Source: Gaiellasilicea sp037720595
GTDB taxonomy: Bacteria > Actinomycetota > Thermoleophilia > Gaiellales > Gaiellaceae
DNA: 64,000 nucleotides
NCBI GenBank assembly: GCA_037720595.1
Contig: JBBJLW010000001.1
Coordinates: forward strand, 62,001-126,000
Direction: 5' to 3'
Part shown: positions 7,824 through 17,249 of the stretch, in pieces
How the letters are laid out: each line of letters starts with the position of its first letter
Position numbering within the stretch: position 1 is the stretch's first letter
Notes under the pieces: generated by a model
Database searches by the model: none
Seen by the model: the letters and a program-made list of their open reading frames with translations, nothing else
Told to the model about the DNA's origin: nothing
Translations under genes and position numbers: made by a program

Positions 7824-8543
7824 GTGGCGCCGGATCCCTCCTCGTGGTCGTGGAATCCGGAAGCGCTGGTCGTGATTCCGGCCCTTTCGATTGCCTACGC
7901 GCTCGTCGTTCGCCGTTTCCCGATACCCGGCTGGCGGATCGCATCTTTCGCCGCGGCGATGCTCCTCCTCCTCGCCGTGACCGTGACGCCAGTCGAGACG
8001 ATCGGGCTGAACTACCTGCTCACGATCCACCTGATCCAGAATGTCGTCCTCGCGGAGTGGGCTCCCGCGCTCGCCGTCCTCGGCATCACGCCCGCTCTGG
8101 CAGCGCTCGCACCGAGGGTGCCCGCAGTACCGGCGCTCCTCCTCTGGCTCGCCAACTACGGGGTCTGGCACCTGCCGTGGATCTACGACACGGCGCTTCG
8201 GCACCCGCACACGCTCCTCCACCTCGAGCATGCCCTGTACTTCGCGACCGGAGTCCTGCTGTGGTGGCCGATCGTCCACGAAGCCCGGACGCCGGGGTTC
8301 AAGGCGGGCTATCTGTTCGCTGCGTTCGCGCTCGCGAGCCCGATCGGGCTGCTCCTGGCGCTGATTCCCGATGCAATCTACGACTTCTACGTCGACGCGC
8401 CCGAGCGGCTCTGGGGCCTCTCCGCGCTCACTGACCAGCAGATCGCCGGAGTGACGATGGCGCTCGAGCAGGCCGTCGTCTTCTTCGCCGCGTTCGCGCT
8501 CTACGTCGCGCGCTTCTTCCGGGAGCAGGACGCACTCGACTGA
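7824..8543 (+). CDS. CtaG-type cytochrome c oxidase assembly membrane protein
   Basis: 239 residues with six to seven transmembrane helices. Family marks of the caa3_CtaG domain (PF09678) are present: TVTPVETIGLNYLLTIHLIQ, then LLLWLANYGVWHLPWIYD, LLHLEHALYFATGVLLWWP and the closing VTMALEQAVVFFAAF. Conserved His residues (HLIQ, HLPW, HLEH) could bind copper, in line with a role in CuA or oxidase maturation. No oxidase genes are in the window. Start is GTG at 7824. The 3' end overlaps the convergent acetyltransferase gene by 43 bp. Confidence 0.88.
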   Translation: MAPDPSSWSWNPEALVVIPALSIAYALVVRRFPIPGWRIASFAAAMLLLLAVTVTPVETIGLNYLLTIHLIQNVVLAEWAPALAVLGITPALAALAPRVPAVPALLLWLANYGVWHLPWIYDTALRHPHTLLHLEHALYFATGVLLWWPIVHEARTPGFKAGYLFAAFALASPIGLLLALIPDAIYDFYVDAPERLWGLSALTDQQIAGVTMALEQAVVFFAAFALYVARFFREQDALD

Positions 8544-9451
8544 GAGCACAGCCTGCGCTCGTACCAGTCGTACTGACGTGTCACGCGCATCCCGGCCCGC
8601 TCGTAGAGCCGGGTCGCGCCCGTCTCGCTCGCGGCGTCGACCTCGAGCCCGACCCGCGTGAACCCGCGCCGGTAGAGCTCGCCGAAGACACCGACGAGGA
8701 GCGCGTGCCCGAGTCCGCGGCTGCGCCAGGGACGGCGAACACCGAGATCGAGCACCCAGCCGAAATTGCGAGAGCCGAATGCCAGGGCCGCGCCGGCGAT
8801 CTGGCCCTCCGCCTCGCCGAGCAGCCAGAGCGCCGGATCGTGGTCGCCGCGCGTAGTTCGCCGGCGAAGCCAGTCCTCGAACGGCTCCGGCGTCTGATTC
8901 CAGTGATCCTCGAACGCTTCCTGGACAGCGGTGTGAAGGGCTCGATCATCGACGCCCGGAAGATAAGGGCGCAGCTCGACACCCTCGACGGTGGCCGGCG
9001 GGGCCGGTTCGGCGGTGTGGTCGATCTCCATCCGCCAGAAATGGCGGACGAGCTCGTAACCGCGCCCCTCGAGCAGCGCCCGTCCGTCGTCGTTGAGCAC
9101 CCCGGCGCGGACGCGGGCCGAGCCGTTGCGCACGGCCCACTGCTCGAGCTCCTCGATCAGCCGCGTTCCGATTCCGCGACCGCGCCAGTCCGGGTGGACG
9201 CACGAATCGTCCTCGAGCTCGGCGCAGTCGCCCTCGACGTGCAGCTTCGCGAAGCCGACGGCGCTGTCGCCGTCGAGCGCGATCCAGGCGCCGCCGTTCA
9301 GGCCCTGCCGGCGGCTCGCCCACCAGTCCCGGAGCTCCTCGGCCGTGAAGTCCGGATCGTGCTGGTCGAGATCGGCCGCGTCCCGCGCGGCGATCAGAGC
9401 GGCGACTGCCGGAGCGTCGTCGAGCGCGAGCGAACGGATCTCGAGCTGCAT
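8501..9451 (-). CDS. Two-domain GNAT acetyltransferase (mycothiol synthase-like)
   Basis: 316 residues with two tandem GNAT folds. The first (about 1-145) has the acetyl-CoA loop HPDWRGRGIGTRLIEEL. The second (about 155-300) has VRRPWRSRGLGHALLVGVF followed by GLEVDAASETGATRLYERAG. The duplicated architecture and the GLEVDAASETGA-type block resemble MshD, which acetylates Cys-GlcN-Ins in mycothiol synthesis, but general two-domain GNATs look similar, so the substrate is not certain. The C-terminus overlaps the ctaG-like gene tail to tail. The start is 22 nt from the divergent epimerase gene. Confidence 0.85.
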   Translation of the reverse strand: MQLEIRSLALDDAPAVAALIAARDAADLDQHDPDFTAEELRDWWASRRQGLNGGAWIALDGDSAVGFAKLHVEGDCAELEDDSCVHPDWRGRGIGTRLIEELEQWAVRNGSARVRAGVLNDDGRALLEGRGYELVRHFWRMEIDHTAEPAPPATVEGVELRPYLPGVDDRALHTAVQEAFEDHWNQTPEPFEDWLRRRTTRGDHDPALWLLGEAEGQIAGAALAFGSRNFGWVLDLGVRRPWRSRGLGHALLVGVFGELYRRGFTRVGLEVDAASETGATRLYERAGMRVTRQYDWYERRLCSQSSASCSRKKRAT

Positions 9452-9473
9452 GCGACCAGCGTAAAGTCCCCGC

Positions 9474-10439
9474 GTGACCGGAGTCTTCGTTACGGGCGGC
9501 TCCGGCTTCGTCGGCGGCGAGCTCGTCCGCCGGCTCGTCGCGGACGGTCACGTCGTCCGCGCGCTGGCCCGATCGGACGAAACCGCCGCAGGACTCGCCG
9601 AAGCAGGCGCGGAGCCCGTGCGCGGCAACCTGCACGATCACGCCGCTCTCCGCAGAGGAGTGGAGGGCTGCGAGCTGGTCTACCACGCCGCCGCGCTCGT
9701 CTCCGACTGGGCGCCGCGAAGCGCCTTCGAGCACGCGAATGTGGAAGGAACACGAAACGTCGTCCGGGCGTGCGAGGCCGCCGGGTCGCGACGGCTCGTC
9801 CACGTCTCCTCCGAATCCGCGATCCTCTCGGGTCGCCCGCTGCGCGGCGCCGACGAGACCTGGCCGCTGCAGCCGCGCTCGCGGGCGCTCTATGCGGCTT
9901 CGAAGGCGCGGGCCGAGCTGACGGTCGGGAAGGCGAGCGGTGTCGAGACCGTGATCGTGCGACCGGTACTCATCTGGGGACCAGGTGACCGCACTATCCG
10001 GCCGGGCTTCGCCGCCGCCGTCCGCGAGGGGCGCTTCACGTGGATCGACGGCGGTCGGCATCTCACCTCGACGACCCACGTGGACAACGCCGTGCACGGG
10101 ATCCTGCTGGGCGCCGAGCGAGGTCGCCCCGGTGAGACCTACTCGATCTCCGACGGAGAGCCGATCAGCTTCCGCGCGTTCCTGACCGCCCTGCTCGCGA
10201 CCGTCGGAGTCGTGCCGCCGGAGCGCTCGCTGCCCTTCTGGCTCGCGCGGCCACTCGCGGCCGGCAGCGAGAGCGCGTGGCGCGCGCTGCGGAGGCCGGG
10301 CCGGCCGCCGCTCACCCGAACCGTGACCTGGCTGACCGGCCTCGACCGGACGATCGACATCGGCAAGGCCCGGCGGGAGCTCGGCTACGCGCCGCGCCGC
10401 AGCCGAGCGGAAGGGTTCGCGGAGCTCCGTGGCGCCTGA
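9474..10439 (+). CDS. Extended SDR NAD-dependent epimerase/dehydratase
   Basis: 321 residues. The N-terminal dinucleotide loop is VFVTGGSGFVGGELVRRL (GxxGxxG), the active-site pair is YAASKARAE (YxxxK) and the catalytic Ser is in LVHVSSESAIL. RPVLIWGPGD and STTHVDNAVHGILL are typical of extended SDRs. The sequence is closest in style to 3-beta-hydroxysteroid dehydrogenase/isomerase or dihydroflavonol-reductase-like enzymes; the substrate is undetermined. Start is GTG at 9474. The gene is divergent from the GNAT gene with only 22 nt between starts. Confidence 0.88.
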   Translation: MTGVFVTGGSGFVGGELVRRLVADGHVVRALARSDETAAGLAEAGAEPVRGNLHDHAALRRGVEGCELVYHAAALVSDWAPRSAFEHANVEGTRNVVRACEAAGSRRLVHVSSESAILSGRPLRGADETWPLQPRSRALYAASKARAELTVGKASGVETVIVRPVLIWGPGDRTIRPGFAAAVREGRFTWIDGGRHLTSTTHVDNAVHGILLGAERGRPGETYSISDGEPISFRAFLTALLATVGVVPPERSLPFWLARPLAAGSESAWRALRRPGRPPLTRTVTWLTGLDRTIDIGKARRELGYAPRRSRAEGFAELRGA

Positions 10440-10446
10440 GGAGAGA

Positions 10447-10520
10447 TCGGGGTGGCCGGACTCGAACCAGCGACTTCCGCGTCCCAAACGCGGCGCTCTA
10501 CCAGGCTGAGCTACACCCCG
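10447..10520 (-). tRNA. tRNA-Pro (anticodon UGG)
   Basis: Minus-strand acceptor CGGGGTG pairs with CACCCCG. Anticodon stem CCGCG/CGCGG encloses TTTGGGA, anticodon TGG. D arm TAGCTCAGCCTGGTAGAGC and T arm with TTCGAGT are present. Discriminator A; CCA not encoded. Confidence 0.95.
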
Positions 10521-10673
10521 CAGCCGAGGGCGAGCCTACCGCACGCGCCGGCTCGCCTTCGACCGGCGTTGTCTGCGCTCGACACGAACTCCGCCCCCTG
10601 CCGGTCGGCGAATGACGGTAAGAGGAACCCGGCGCTGCGACGAGAACGTGCACACAATGCTAGGTTCGCCGGC

Positions 10674-11144
10674 ATGAAGAAGCAGGTTGTTGTTGCTTCT
10701 AGCGTAGTTTTCTTCGCACTTGCGCTGTGCGGTGCCGCTCGAGCGGCGGCGCTGAGCGGCACCGAGACGGCGCTCGTCCAGGCTGTCAACGAGGTACGGA
10801 CGGCGAATCGCCTCCAACCGCTACGGATCGATCGTAGGCTCGTGCGGGCGGCCCGAGCCCATACCGCAACCATGCTCAAGTCCGACGTGCTGACCCACGG
10901 GTCGTTCGGCTCCCGCCTCGACGCGTCCGGCGCCCGCGGGCCGCGTTTCGGCGAGAACCTTGCCTGGGCGACCGGCTCGAGCTCCGTGGCGCGTGCGCTC
11001 GTGCAGGCGTGGCTCGCAAGTCCCGGTCATCGCGCGAATCTGCTCCGCCCCGGCTTCACGCGAATCGGGATCGGAGCTCGAGCAGGCTCCTTCGCCGGCT
11101 ATCGCGACGCAACGGTCGTGACCGCCGACTTCGCAGGCCAGTAG
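10674..11144 (+). CDS. Secreted CAP (SCP/PR-1) domain protein
   Basis: 156 residues starting at the ATG at 10674; the same frame is open upstream but this start gives a textbook signal peptide (KK, a hydrophobic run SSVVFFALALCG, then ARAA cleavage context). The mature part is a compact CAP domain: ALVQAVNEVRTANRLQPL, RAARAHTATMLKSDVLTHGS, the FGENLAWA block and AWLASPGHRANLLRPGFT. It is shorter than the CAP protein at 5916-6494 and a distant paralogue. It probably acts extracellularly; function unknown. Confidence 0.9.
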   Translation: MKKQVVVASSVVFFALALCGAARAAALSGTETALVQAVNEVRTANRLQPLRIDRRLVRAARAHTATMLKSDVLTHGSFGSRLDASGARGPRFGENLAWATGSSSVARALVQAWLASPGHRANLLRPGFTRIGIGARAGSFAGYRDATVVTADFAGQ

Positions 11145-11152
11145 AGAGAGTA

Positions 11153-11590
11153 CTAGGTCTCGGACATCAGGACGCGCAGCTCGGTCAGCCGCTCGCGGCG
11201 GAGCTCGTCGAGATCGCTGCCTTCGAGCCGCTCCAGCAAGCTCCGCACGAGCGGCGCCAGCTCCACGGGATTGAACGGCTTCGTGATGTAGTCGACGCCG
11301 CCGATATCGAGGCCGCGAGCGCGGTCGCGAAATTCAGCGCGCGCAGTGAGGAAGATGATCGGGATCGAGGACGTCTCGCCGGCTTCGAGCAGGGCTTCCG
11401 CCACTCCCCAACCATCGAGCCCGGGCATCATCACGTCGAGCAAGACGACATCCGGCAGCTCCTCACGAGCTTTCGCGAGGCCGCTGGGTCCGTCGCTCGC
11501 TTCGAGCACCGTCATGCCCTCGGCCTCGAGATTGACCCGGCAGAGCAGCCGGATGGGAGCCTCGTCGTCGATTACCAGCACCTTGGTCAT
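11153..11590 (-). CDS. Single-domain response regulator (receiver only)
   Basis: 145 residues forming one CheY-like receiver: acidic pocket VLVIDDEAP, phospho-acceptor Asp in PDVVLLDVMMPGLDG, switch Thr in IIFLTARAE and Lys in DYITKPFNP. There is no output domain, only a ~25-residue charged helical tail. The gene lies 24 nt downstream of the large histidine kinase and is surely its operon partner; it may act as a phosphorelay shuttle or bind another protein. Confidence 0.93.
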   Translation of the reverse strand: MTKVLVIDDEAPIRLLCRVNLEAEGMTVLEASDGPSGLAKAREELPDVVLLDVMMPGLDGWGVAEALLEAGETSSIPIIFLTARAEFRDRARGLDIGGVDYITKPFNPVELAPLVRSLLERLEGSDLDELRRERLTELRVLMSET

Positions 11591-11614
11591 CTCAGGAATC
11601 TCATCTCCGCACGC

Positions 11615-14600
11615 TCAGTTTTCACGCGTCGCAGCCGGGAGCTCGAAGACGAAGGCCGCCCCGCGCCCCTCGGGGGAGTCGACCCAGATGCGGCCGCCCA
11701 TGGCCGTGACGAGACCCTCGGCCAGGAAGAGCCCGAGCCCGGTAGCACCGACCCCGACCGTCTGCGCCGCCGCCTCGCCGCGGTAGAACTTGCGGAAGAT
11801 CCGATCTTGCTCGCCGCGCGGGATCCCCACGCCCTCGTCCTCGACGCGAACCTCGACCGAGCCGTCCGTCCGCCGCGCCAGGATCGTGACGGTGCCGCCC
11901 GCGGGCGAGTAGCGGACGGCGTTGTCGATCAGGTGCGCGAGCACCTGGCCCACCTTGTCGCCGTCGACCTCGGCCGCAAGCGGCTCGCTCCCGACGGAGG
12001 CCACGAAGGTGTGGCCGTTCTGGCCGAGGGTGGTCTCGGCAGAGCTCACCGCCTCCTCCACGATCCGCGCGACATCGGTGGTGGCGAGCTGGATGCCGAT
12101 CGCGCCGGCATCGAGCTGGGCGACCGCAAGCAGCCGGTCGACGATTGCAGTCAGGCGCTCCGACTCGGACGCGATGTAGCGCAGGAACGTCTGGCGCTCG
12201 ACCTCGCCGAAGAGGACGTCCTGGCGTAGCAGCGTCTCCGCGAACCCGTAGATCGAGGTCAGCGGCGTCCGCAGCTCGTGAGAGACGGTGGTGACGAAGT
12301 CCGACTTCATCTGCTCCACCGCCCGATCGGCCGAGATATCTCGGAACGCGAAGATCCGGCCGGCGACAGCGCCCGCCGGATCGCTCATCACCGCTTCGCT
12401 GACGGAAAGCCAGACCTCTTCACCGCCGCGGCGCACCGCAAGCAGCCGGCTGCCGCCGCCCCGGCCCCCCTCGGCCTCGAGCGAGCGGCCGAGCGCCTGG
12501 GCCGGAGTCCGTGCAAGCGCGTCGGCGGCCGGAACACCCGTGATCTGCTCGGCGGCGGGGTTCCAGAGCACGACTCTGCCGTCGCGATCGACGGCGACGA
12601 TCCCGTCGGCGACATTCGCGAGGATCGCCTCGCTCCGCTGCTGCTCGTGCCGCACGCCTTGATAGAGCTCCGCGTTCGTCCGCGCCGCCGCCGCGCTGCC
12701 CGCGAGCAGCGAGAGCGCCTCACGCTCCTCCTCCCGCCACTCACGTGGTCGCTCGTCGTAGACCGCGACCACACCCTGCACGGCGCCGTCCTGACCGATC
12801 ATCGGCACTCCGAGATAGGCGGCGTGACCGGCGGCCAGCATCGGATCGGCCTCGAGCGCCCGCGGATCATCCCTCACATTTGCGATCGCCTTCGACGAGC
12901 GGGACTGGACGATGTCGCCGACGAGCCACGCCGTCGACGCGGAGCGCGTCTCGAGCGCCTCCGCGCCACCGTCCCCGCAGGCCGCGCGCACCACCAGCTC
13001 GTCGTCTTCGAAGACGCGGACGGAGGCTCCAGACGCCTCGAGGATCTCGGTCGCGCGGCGCGCAACCTGCTCGAGCACTTGATCCGGGTCGAGCTCGCTG
13101 GCGAGCTCGCGGCTCGCGCGGGCAAGCCGTTGCGCGAGCGAGCGGGATCGGCGCTCGAGCTCGTACAGCTCGCTGCGTTCGAGCGCACCTTTGGCCGCGC
13201 CCGCAACGTGACCGGCGAGCTCGAGCTGCTCGTCCGTGAAAACGCGCTGCTCGAGGAAGAAGACGAGGACGAGTCCGCTCCCCTCGGCGCGCGACTCCGC
13301 GAGCGGAACGGCGAGCAGCGAGCGAGCGCCGGCCGCGTCGGCGGCAGCGAGGAGCCCCGGACCGAAGCGCGTGTCATCTCGCAGCACGCGCGAGGCGAGA
13401 ACCTTGCCGGAGCCCGAGGCTGCGCTCAAATCGTCCCCGACCGCGGAGCCGAGAAACGAGGCGAGCGCCGGTGGCAGCTCGTAGTCGCCCGAAAGCACGA
13501 GCTCCCCGCCCGAGGCACGGAGTACGGCGGCGAAGTTGCCGCCGAGCGACTCCGTCGCCGCCTGGGCGACGGCCTCCAGGGTCGCGGCCGCCGACAACGG
13601 CTCGGCGAGAACCGCCGCGATCCGGTAGAAACCCCGCTCGATCTGCGCCTGCCGCGCGCTCTCCTCGTAGACCTCCGCATTCCGAAGGGCGATCGATGCG
13701 AGGCTCGCGAACGCCTCGAGCAGTCGCAGATCGGAGTCGTCGAAACGGTGCTCGAGCGAGCAGACGCCGAGGACGCCTCGAATCTCGCCGAAGGAGAAGA
13801 TCGGAGCCTCCATCACCTCGGTGAAGACGGCGTAATCGGCGGACGGCTGCGGGCGCTCGGACCGAGCGAAGTCGCGCCGAAGCACCGCCTTGCCGGTCGA
13901 GACGACCTCGCCGATCGTTCCTTCGATCGGGATCCGACGACCGACCTCGGTCTCGGGTAGGCCGAGAACCGCCCGGCAGACGAGCTCGTCTCCGCCCGGC
14001 GCGAGGGTCCAGCAGTTCGCCGCGTCCGCAGCCACGACTGCGAGCAGCTCCTCCGCGAGGCGGCCGATCACCGAGTCGAACTTGAGATCGCTGGTCAGTG
14101 TCTCACCGGCCTTGAGGAGCGCGCCCTGCTCCGCCAGCCTGCGCTCGCTGTCGCGCAGGAGGCGGCTCGTGTGGATCGCGCCGGCCGCCTCGCGTGCGAC
14201 CGCCTCCGCCAGCAGGATCTCTCCCCGCGTCCACGGGTGCGGGAGCTCGCGGTGGGCACCGAGGACGCCGATCACCTCACCGGACGCGACGATCGGCGTC
14301 GCGAGCACCGCCCGAGCTCCGACCAGGCTTGACTCGTCTGGATCCAGACTCGGATCCCGTAACCGAGGCTCGTCGAGGACGTCGGCGACAGCGATCGTCT
14401 CCTGCTCCCGCGCCGCCAGACTCACGATCGGGAGGCGTGACACGTCGCCCATCGGCGTGCCTCCCCCAGAGATCCATTCGGCCAGGACGGATGCGGGCTC
14501 GCCGGGTCCGCCCAGCTCGATGAAACAGCGTGTGACTCCGAGGGCGAGCCCCGTCTCCTCCACCGCGACGTTCAGCAGCTCGTCGAGCTCGTGCCTGGAG

Positions 14601-15514
14601 CGCACCTCGAGCGCGATGCGCGAGACGAGACGTTCGCGCTCCAGTGCTTCGGTGAGCCCTATCGCCGATCGCTCTCGGGTCAGAGCGAGCCCGGCCTCCG
14701 AGGCGAACGACTGCATGGCCGCCAGCTCCTCGTCGCCGAAGAGGCGCAGCCGGCGAACCCCGGCGAAGACGACTCCGAACACCTCGTCGGCCACGATCAC
14801 CGGGACGAAGGCACAACTCTTGACGCGAGCGATCTCGTTCAGACGCCGGTTGACTATGGGCGACGAATCGACATCGAAGACGGCAAAGGCCCTGCCGTCT
14901 CGAGCAGACGGGCCGATGCCCGACACTTCCGTGGTCAGCTCGATCACCTGTCCGAGCAGTTCGTCGTTGTCCCGACCGTGCTCACGCGCGCTCAGCACCC
15001 GAGCCCTCATGCCGCCGTCCTCGATGACGACGAGATTCGCCAGGTCGAGCTCGAACGAGCCCGCGAGGTCGTCGAGCAGCAACCGCGCGATCTCGGTCTC
15101 GTTCTCCGCGTCGAGCAGCGAGCGGGAGAAACGACTCATCGCGTCGAGCTCCGGGTTCAGCGGCGACCGATGGCGCTCCGTGTCGTCGCCCGAGCCCACG
15201 AGAACGGTGATCGAGCGATCACCACGTGTCGCAAGAAGCAGCACGGCGGGTGCGGCGGCGAGGAGGATCGCCGAGAGCGAGACCCAGAGGTGGCCGCCGA
15301 GCGGCTCCCCGTCGAGAAGGACGGCGATGCCGATGACGGCCGTCGCCACCCCGAAGCACGGAAAGAGAAGCGCGAGGACGGAGCCGGCGTCGAGCAGGCG
15401 ACGACGTTCCCGCCAGAGCGCGGGCGCGAGGGCAACGCCGACCGCGAGGTACAGCGCCGCAAGCACGAGCAACGGGACTGCGTTGAACAGGACCGCCTGG
15501 GTGTAAGCGTCCAC
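11615..15514 (-). CDS. Membrane sensor histidine kinase with five GAF domains and a PAS domain
   Basis: 1299 residues. Three N-terminal hydrophobic helices (about residues 8-28, 42-63 and 72-95) anchor it in the membrane. Five successive GAF modules follow (roughly 120-285, 290-455, 470-635, 640-800 and 805-970), then a PAS domain (ILANVADGIVAVDRDGRVVL), a HisKA dimerisation domain with phospho-acceptor His near residue 1079 in TTVSHELRTPLTSIYG, and an HATPase domain with N box DNAVRYSP and G boxes VEDEGVGIP and GATGLGLFLAEGLV. The input is unknown; tandem GAFs suggest several ligands or redox/light cofactors. Start is GTG. The cognate receiver gene is immediately downstream. Confidence 0.93.
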   Translation of the reverse strand: MDAYTQAVLFNAVPLLVLAALYLAVGVALAPALWRERRRLLDAGSVLALLFPCFGVATAVIGIAVLLDGEPLGGHLWVSLSAILLAAAPAVLLLATRGDRSITVLVGSGDDTERHRSPLNPELDAMSRFSRSLLDAENETEIARLLLDDLAGSFELDLANLVVIEDGGMRARVLSAREHGRDNDELLGQVIELTTEVSGIGPSARDGRAFAVFDVDSSPIVNRRLNEIARVKSCAFVPVIVADEVFGVVFAGVRRLRLFGDEELAAMQSFASEAGLALTRERSAIGLTEALERERLVSRIALEVRSRHELDELLNVAVEETGLALGVTRCFIELGGPGEPASVLAEWISGGGTPMGDVSRLPIVSLAAREQETIAVADVLDEPRLRDPSLDPDESSLVGARAVLATPIVASGEVIGVLGAHRELPHPWTRGEILLAEAVAREAAGAIHTSRLLRDSERRLAEQGALLKAGETLTSDLKFDSVIGRLAEELLAVVAADAANCWTLAPGGDELVCRAVLGLPETEVGRRIPIEGTIGEVVSTGKAVLRRDFARSERPQPSADYAVFTEVMEAPIFSFGEIRGVLGVCSLEHRFDDSDLRLLEAFASLASIALRNAEVYEESARQAQIERGFYRIAAVLAEPLSAAATLEAVAQAATESLGGNFAAVLRASGGELVLSGDYELPPALASFLGSAVGDDLSAASGSGKVLASRVLRDDTRFGPGLLAAADAAGARSLLAVPLAESRAEGSGLVLVFFLEQRVFTDEQLELAGHVAGAAKGALERSELYELERRSRSLAQRLARASRELASELDPDQVLEQVARRATEILEASGASVRVFEDDELVVRAACGDGGAEALETRSASTAWLVGDIVQSRSSKAIANVRDDPRALEADPMLAAGHAAYLGVPMIGQDGAVQGVVAVYDERPREWREEEREALSLLAGSAAAARTNAELYQGVRHEQQRSEAILANVADGIVAVDRDGRVVLWNPAAEQITGVPAADALARTPAQALGRSLEAEGGRGGGSRLLAVRRGGEEVWLSVSEAVMSDPAGAVAGRIFAFRDISADRAVEQMKSDFVTTVSHELRTPLTSIYGFAETLLRQDVLFGEVERQTFLRYIASESERLTAIVDRLLAVAQLDAGAIGIQLATTDVARIVEEAVSSAETTLGQNGHTFVASVGSEPLAAEVDGDKVGQVLAHLIDNAVRYSPAGGTVTILARRTDGSVEVRVEDEGVGIPRGEQDRIFRKFYRGEAAAQTVGVGATGLGLFLAEGLVTAMGGRIWVDSPEGRGAAFVFELPAATREN

Positions 15515-15793
15515 GGGGCTGGCGCCGATGATAGAGCCAGAGGACGCGGTCTTGAAAAGATGGGCCGTCCGGCCTATTGAGCGCCTCGTCCACGTGGAGT
15601 AGCGTGACCCGTCACTGGGCGATGCTCACCGCGATCGAGGCTACTTTCGTGCTCGAGCCGGCGGTGCGCACTTGGAGCGGCCCTGTCGTGACGACCCCCC
15701 GAGCGACGGGCCGCTCTTTCTCTCCTCGTAGCCGGGGCGTTGCGGCGCCCACGGCTGCGCGAAGAGCTTCGAGCCCACGGCTACGATGAGGCG

Positions 15794-16750
15794 ATGGTAG
15801 AGCGCGTCCTCCTCGCATCCCCGCGCGGCTATTGCGCCGGCGTCGAGCGCGCTGTCGAAACCGTGGAGCTGGCGCTCGAGCACTACGGACCCCCCGTCTA
15901 CGTCCGCAAGCAGATCGTCCACAACATCCATGTCGTGCGCGACCTCGAGGCGCGCGGGGCGATCTTCGTCGACTCCGAGAAGGAGGCGCCGGAGGGCGCG
16001 ACGATCGTCTACTCGGCGCACGGGGTCGCGCCGGCGGTCAACAGGGCGTCGCAAGCTCTCGCCCACAACGTGATCGACGCGACGTGCCCGCTCGTGACGA
16101 AGGTGCACGTCCAGGCGCGACGCTATGCCGCCGACGGCTACACCGTGCTCCTGATCGGTCACGAGGGCCACGAGGAGGTGGTCGGGACGATGGGCGAGGC
16201 GCCCGAGGCGACGGTGCTCGTCCAGGACGTTGCCGAGGCCGAGGCGCTCGACCTGCCGTCGGACACCCGACTCGCGTACATCACGCAGACGACGCTCTCA
16301 GTGGACGAGACCTCGGAGATCATCGGCGTGCTCCGCCGTCGCTTCCCGGCGATCCACGCGCCGAAGAAGGAAGACATCTGCTACGCGACCTCGAATAGGC
16401 AGTGGGCCGTCAAGGAGCTGCTCGAGGAGGTCGAGCTGCTGCTCGTGATCGGCTCGCGCAACTCGTCCAACTCGAACCGGCTCGTCGACGTTGCGCGAGC
16501 CGGCGGCGTCGCCTCGTACCTGATCGACGACGCGGGCGAGATCCACGCCGCTTGGATGGACGGCGTGACGACCGTCGGCGTCACCTCGGGTGCGTCGGCG
16601 CCGGAGCATCTCGTCGACGGCGTCTGCGACTGGTTCCGCGCCCGCGGCGTCCTGCGGATCGAGCCGTTCCGGATGGTGAACGAAGACGTCACCTTCCGGC
16701 TCCCGGTCGAGCTGCGCCGCGAGCTGGCGCTGGCCGAGACGCAGCGTTAG
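15794..16750 (+). CDS. ispH: 4-hydroxy-3-methylbut-2-enyl diphosphate reductase
   Basis: 318 residues. This is the last enzyme of the MEP isoprenoid pathway, reducing HMBPP to IPP and DMAPP with a [4Fe-4S] cluster. The three cluster Cys are seen in SPRGYCAGVERAVE, DATCPLVTKVH and KKEDICYATSNRQ. The HNIHVVRDL and YSAHGVAP blocks and the C-terminal NSSNSNRLVDVA and GVTSGASAPE are family hallmarks. The frame is open upstream, but ATG 15794 gives the canonical start just before LLASPRGYCAGV and follows a GATGAGG stretch. The 3' end overlaps the convergent zinc-ribbon gene by 4 bp. Confidence 0.96.
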   Translation: MVERVLLASPRGYCAGVERAVETVELALEHYGPPVYVRKQIVHNIHVVRDLEARGAIFVDSEKEAPEGATIVYSAHGVAPAVNRASQALAHNVIDATCPLVTKVHVQARRYAADGYTVLLIGHEGHEEVVGTMGEAPEATVLVQDVAEAEALDLPSDTRLAYITQTTLSVDETSEIIGVLRRRFPAIHAPKKEDICYATSNRQWAVKELLEEVELLLVIGSRNSSNSNRLVDVARAGGVASYLIDDAGEIHAAWMDGVTTVGVTSGASAPEHLVDGVCDWFRARGVLRIEPFRMVNEDVTFRLPVELRRELALAETQR

Positions 16751-17046
16751 ACGCGGAGCCGCTCGAAGAAGCTCGAGAGCCGGTCGCGCACGCCGAGGAA
16801 GAGTCCGAGCCTGCGCGCCTCGTCCTCGTCGATCGAGACGGCGGCCTCGGCCCGGCCGGTCTCGTCCCAGACGCTGAAGCGGACGTGGCCCTCGTCCACG
16901 TAGCGCGAGACGCGAAGCGCGCGGCCAGAATCATCCCCTGTGCCGCCGAAGAACTCGACGAGCTTGGCCCGCTGCGGCGCCGCGCACCACGGGCAGAAGC
17001 GATGGCTGTCGCCCACCGAACCTTCGCACTCCCTGCACCGGTGCAT
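16747..17046 (-). CDS. Small zinc-ribbon protein (99 aa)
   Basis: The N-terminus has two CxxC knuckles, CREC and CPWC (residues 4-7 and 18-21), forming a probable zinc ribbon. The remaining ~75 residues are a soluble mixed fold with YVDEGHVRFSVWDETGRAEA and a C-terminal amphipathic stretch. No catalytic motif is visible, and I do not recognise the family. It overlaps the end of ispH tail to tail by 4 bp. Downstream of its start lies nothing but the palindromic repeat pair, which sits between it and ileS. Confidence 0.75.
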   Translation of the reverse strand: MHRCRECEGSVGDSHRFCPWCAAPQRAKLVEFFGGTGDDSGRALRVSRYVDEGHVRFSVWDETGRAEAAVSIDEDEARRLGLFLGVRDRLSSFFERLRV

Positions 17047-17130
17047 CCGCCGCCTCCTCTCTTCCAGAGGCTACTTCGCGGTTCCGGTTCGCGCAATCTC
17101 CGGATCACCGCACGACCGTGTCTGCTCCGG

Positions 17131-17212
17131 ACGTGACCGGGGCCAGCCCCTGGCCACGTCCCTCACGACACGTCGGCCCAGGACACGTCCGGGGCCAGCC
17201 CCTGGACGCGGC
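17131..17212. repeat. REP-like palindromic repeat pair, 52-bp period (copy 1)
   Basis: The 17-mer CCGGGGCCAGCCCCTGG occurs twice, at 17137-17153 and 17189-17205, exactly 52 bp apart. Each is an imperfect palindrome (CCCC/GGGG arms) with flanks related to ACGTGtc/gACGTGT, so transcripts can form GC-rich hairpins. It lies in the space between the zinc-ribbon gene start and the ileS stop. The same design occurs at 30651-30713 and 38125-38220. Confidence 0.75.
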
Positions 17213-17249
17213 CACGCCGGACAGGTAGCGAACGGACACCTCCGGCGGA

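Noticed and set aside
12278..13960. 560-codon open frame antisense to the histidine kinase
   Set aside because: Shadow frame, Arg/Gly/Glu-rich without domain signatures.
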